Position numbers and translations under genes: made by a program | Source: Prosthecobacter sp. | GTDB lineage: Bacteria; Verrucomicrobiota; Verrucomicrobiia; Verrucomicrobiales; Verrucomicrobiaceae | DNA: 46,701 bases | Reading direction: 5' to 3' | NCBI RefSeq assembly: GCF_020439865.1 | Contig: NZ_JAGRPF010000009.1 | Location: forward strand, 1 to 46,701 | Notes under the pieces: model-generated | The model's input: the letters and a program-made list of their open reading frames with translations, nothing else | Database searches by the model: none | Told to the model about the DNA's origin: nothing | Shown: positions 44,653-46,701 of the stretch, piece after piece | Layout: every line of letters starts with the position of its first letter | Position numbering within the stretch: the first letter of the stretch is position 1

Positions 44653-46701
44653 ATGAAATCTCTCTGCGTTCTCCTGATCTCTGCAGCGCCCCTCTGCGCC
44701 GCCGATACCATCTTCGACGGCAAGACGCTCAATCACTGGAGTGGCAAGGCGGAGCACTGGCGCGTGGAAGATGGTGCGATCACCGGTGAGATCCCCGCGG
44801 ACAAGCCGCTGAAGGGCAATGAGTGGATCTTTTGGGACGGTGAGGTGCATGACTTCGATCTCACGGTCGAGTTTCGCATCACGGGCGGGCCGAGCGCGAA
44901 CAGCGGCATCCAGTATCGCTGCCAGCAGAGTCCGGACGGTCATGCGAGCGGTTATCAGGCGGATCTCGACATGGGCGCGGTGTGGCTCGGGCGCATCTAC
45001 GATGAGCATGGGCGTGCGTTGCTCGTCGAACGTGGCGCGCGCGTGAGCATTGCGCCTGATGGCCGTCGATGGACGGATGTGTTTGCGGAACCGAAGGGCT
45101 TTCAAAGCGTGCTCAAACAGGGTGATTGGAACAAATATCAAATCACCGCCACGGCATCGCATGTCGAGGTGCGTGTGAACGACGTGCTCTTCAGTGTACT
45201 CGACGATCATGAGGAGAAAGCGGCGGAGTGGAGCGGCAAGATCGCGTTTCAGCTCCACAGCGGCCCCGGACCGGCGAAGATCCAGTTCCGCAATATCCAG
45301 CTCACGCATCTAGGCAAGACGGCGATGCCGCAGCGTGCGGATGTGAAGCCGGTAGAAGCGAAAAGCGATGTGGCGAGCATCGCGCCGCCTGCGGAGCTGA
45401 ATCTCGGCTTTGAAAAAGGTACGCTCGAAGGTTGGAAGGCCGAGGGAGACGCGTGGGAGAAGCAACCGATCGAGGGTGACACCGTCGCGGCCCGCAAGCG
45501 CGGCAACTCGCAGCACACGGGCAAGTTCTGGCTCGGTGGCTACGAGCGCATCGGCGACAAAGGCACCGGCACGCTCACGTCATCGAGTTTCGTCGCCACG
45601 CATCCGTGGGCGAGCTTTTTGATCGGCGCGGCGCCGGATGCGAAAACGGAGCGCGTCGAGATTGTCGATGAAGCGAGCGGCAAGGTCATTCACAGCAGCA
45701 GCGCCGCGCAGCAGGAGAACATGAAGCGTGTGGCGGTGAATCTCGAAAGCGTCGCGGGCAAACGCATCTTCATCCGCATCGTCGATCAATTCAAAGGCGG
45801 CTGGGGCCATGTGAACTTCGATGACTTCGTGTTTCACGATGAAAAGCCGTTCTTCGCCAGCGCGGGCGCTTTGAGCATCAGCGGCGACCGCACGAAGCGT
45901 GGCGATGAAAGCCCGGTGCTGTGGCATCTGCTGCCGAATCCAGCGCAGCCGACAAAGGTTGCGAATGAGGCGGCACAGAAACTCGTCTCCGGCATTCGCG
46001 TGCAGGACGGTTTCCAGGTTGAGCTGATCGCTGCGGAGCCGGATGTGCGGCAGCCGATTGCTTTCTGCTTCGACGAACGTGGCCGTTTGTGGATCGCGGA
46101 GGCGTTCAGTTATCCAAATCGCCAGCCCGAGGGGCAGGGTAAGGACCGTATTACCATCCTGGAGGACGCGGATGGTGATGGCTCGTTTGAGACGAAGAAG
46201 GTTTTCATCGAGGGACTGAATCTCGTCAGCGGCATCGAGGTCGGCTTTGGTGGCGTGTGGGTCGGTGCCGCGCCGTATTTGATGTTCATTCCGAAGGACG
46301 CGAACGACAAAGCGGGCGAACCAAAGATCCTGCTCGATGGATTCGGTTATCAGGACACGCACGAGACGCTGAACAGCTTCCTCTGGGGGCCGGACGGCTG
46401 GTTGTATGGGAATCAAGGTGTCTTCAACACGGCCAGCATCGGCAAGCCGGGCTGTGATCCGAAAGACCGCGTCGCGATGCGTGCCGGCGTGTGGCGCTAT
46501 CATCCGGTGCGGCATGTGTTCGAGGTTTTCTGCCACGGCGGATCGAACCAGTGGGGGCTCGACTACAACAGCAACGGCCATCTCTTCATGACGCACTGCC
46601 GCAGCCACTGGGGCAAGGGCGGCACGACGCACGCCATCCGCAACGGCCACTTCTGGAATCAGGCGAACGCGAACTACCCGTCCTACGTTTCCGCCACCGC
46701 G
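44653..46701 (+). CDS. DUF1080 protein fused to PVC-type membrane dehydrogenase, 3' truncated
   Basis: Frame 1 stays open to the window edge, giving 683 visible residues. Signal peptide MKSLCVLLISAAPLCAADT. DUF1080 (3-keto-disaccharide hydrolase-type concanavalin fold) spans about 18-222: FDGKTLNHWSG, then FELTVEFRI-like strands, GIQYRCQ and GYQADLD. A second beta-sandwich covers about 250-395. From about 447 on, a dehydrogenase propeller begins: DGFQVELIAAEPDVRQP, GRLWIAEAFSYPNRQ and DADGDGSFE (the membrane-bound dehydrogenase N-domain of the PVC group). The missing part commonly holds HEAT-like repeats and a haem c domain. Known role: DUF1080 enzymes act on 3-keto-glycosides; the dehydrogenase half is PQQ-propeller-like. 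Likely sugar oxidation in the periplasm. Confidence 0.88.
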   Translation, partial: MKSLCVLLISAAPLCAADTIFDGKTLNHWSGKAEHWRVEDGAITGEIPADKPLKGNEWIFWDGEVHDFDLTVEFRITGGPSANSGIQYRCQQSPDGHASGYQADLDMGAVWLGRIYDEHGRALLVERGARVSIAPDGRRWTDVFAEPKGFQSVLKQGDWNKYQITATASHVEVRVNDVLFSVLDDHEEKAAEWSGKIAFQLHSGPGPAKIQFRNIQLTHLGKTAMPQRADVKPVEAKSDVASIAPPAELNLGFEKGTLEGWKAEGDAWEKQPIEGDTVAARKRGNSQHTGKFWLGGYERIGDKGTGTLTSSSFVATHPWASFLIGAAPDAKTERVEIVDEASGKVIHSSSAAQQENMKRVAVNLESVAGKRIFIRIVDQFKGGWGHVNFDDFVFHDEKPFFASAGALSISGDRTKRGDESPVLWHLLPNPAQPTKVANEAAQKLVSGIRVQDGFQVELIAAEPDVRQPIAFCFDERGRLWIAEAFSYPNRQPEGQGKDRITILEDADGDGSFETKKVFIEGLNLVSGIEVGFGGVWVGAAPYLMFIPKDANDKAGEPKILLDGFGYQDTHETLNSFLWGPDGWLYGNQGVFNTASIGKPGCDPKDRVAMRAGVWRYHPVRHVFEVFCHGGSNQWGLDYNSNGHLFMTHCRSHWGKGGTTHAIRNGHFWNQANANYPSYVSATA

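Noticed and set aside
45580..46650. 356-residue frame antisense to the dehydrogenase part
   Set aside because: The plus frame is open to the edge and matches DUF1080/dehydrogenase motifs throughout.
1..46701. tRNA, rRNA, CRISPR arrays, insertion sequences
   Set aside because: No T-loop/acceptor pairing, no rRNA-like stretch, no regularly spaced identical repeats and no transposase-like protein were seen on either strand.

Overview
The window looks like chromosomal DNA of a GC-rich member of the Verrucomicrobiota (Verrucomicrobiaceae/Prosthecobacter-like). This is inferred from protein families typical of the Planctomycetes-Verrucomicrobia group: DUF1501, DUF1549/DUF1553 with CX4CH and CXXCH haem motifs, SHD1, DUF1080 joined to a PVC-type dehydrogenase, DUF4838, and a giant beta-strand-repeat protein with a PEP-CTERM tail. 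Both ends cut genes: a surface protein at the left edge and a DUF1080-dehydrogenase at the right edge. Coding density is very high. No gap without a gene exceeds about 150 bp, and I saw no rRNA, tRNA, CRISPR array, transposase or integrase.

Layout. 1-11364: PEP-CTERM repeat adhesin, a secreted clan GH-A glycosidase, a cytosolic L-fucose/arabinose-isomerase-like protein and a secreted FG-GAP protein. 11365-12404: an AT-richer islet with one Apea-like HEPN gene. 12441-15459: TSUP permease, converging Tat-exported Gfo/Idh/MocA oxidoreductase, and an SHD1 protein with its own promoter and a clear terminator. 15494-18697: mfd. 18698-21589 (minus strand): fabG, acyl carrier protein, flippase-like membrane protein and patatin hydrolase in one compact lipid operon. 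21639-28244: kelch protein, three DUF1501 genes, a small SD-led ORF and a zinc-phospholipase-like protein. 28396-42897 (plus strand): nine tightly packed genes whose products nearly all carry signal peptides. They are DUF1549/1553 cytochrome, PPC protein, cytochrome/WD40 protein, EF-hand esterase, DUF4838 protein, SGNH hydrolase, sialidase-like protein, polysaccharide deacetylase and alpha/beta hydrolase. 42904-44556 (minus): a second SGNH hydrolase and a Tat-exported TIM-barrel isomerase/epimerase. 44653-end: DUF1080 plus dehydrogenase.

How it may work together (inference): the cell envelope is equipped to bind, de-esterify, deacetylate and cleave a complex, possibly acidic or fucose-bearing glycan. 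Tat-exported oxidoreductase, isomerase and DUF1080-dehydrogenase proteins could oxidise sugars outside the cytoplasm and pass electrons to the linked c-type cytochrome proteins. The DUF1501/DUF1549/DUF1553 proteins have no settled function. The cytochrome/WD40 protein is structurally odd, because a duplicated alanine/lysine-rich helical block interrupts its propeller. Start codons were often moved inward to the methionine that begins a signal peptide, since clear Shine-Dalgarno sequences are rare here.
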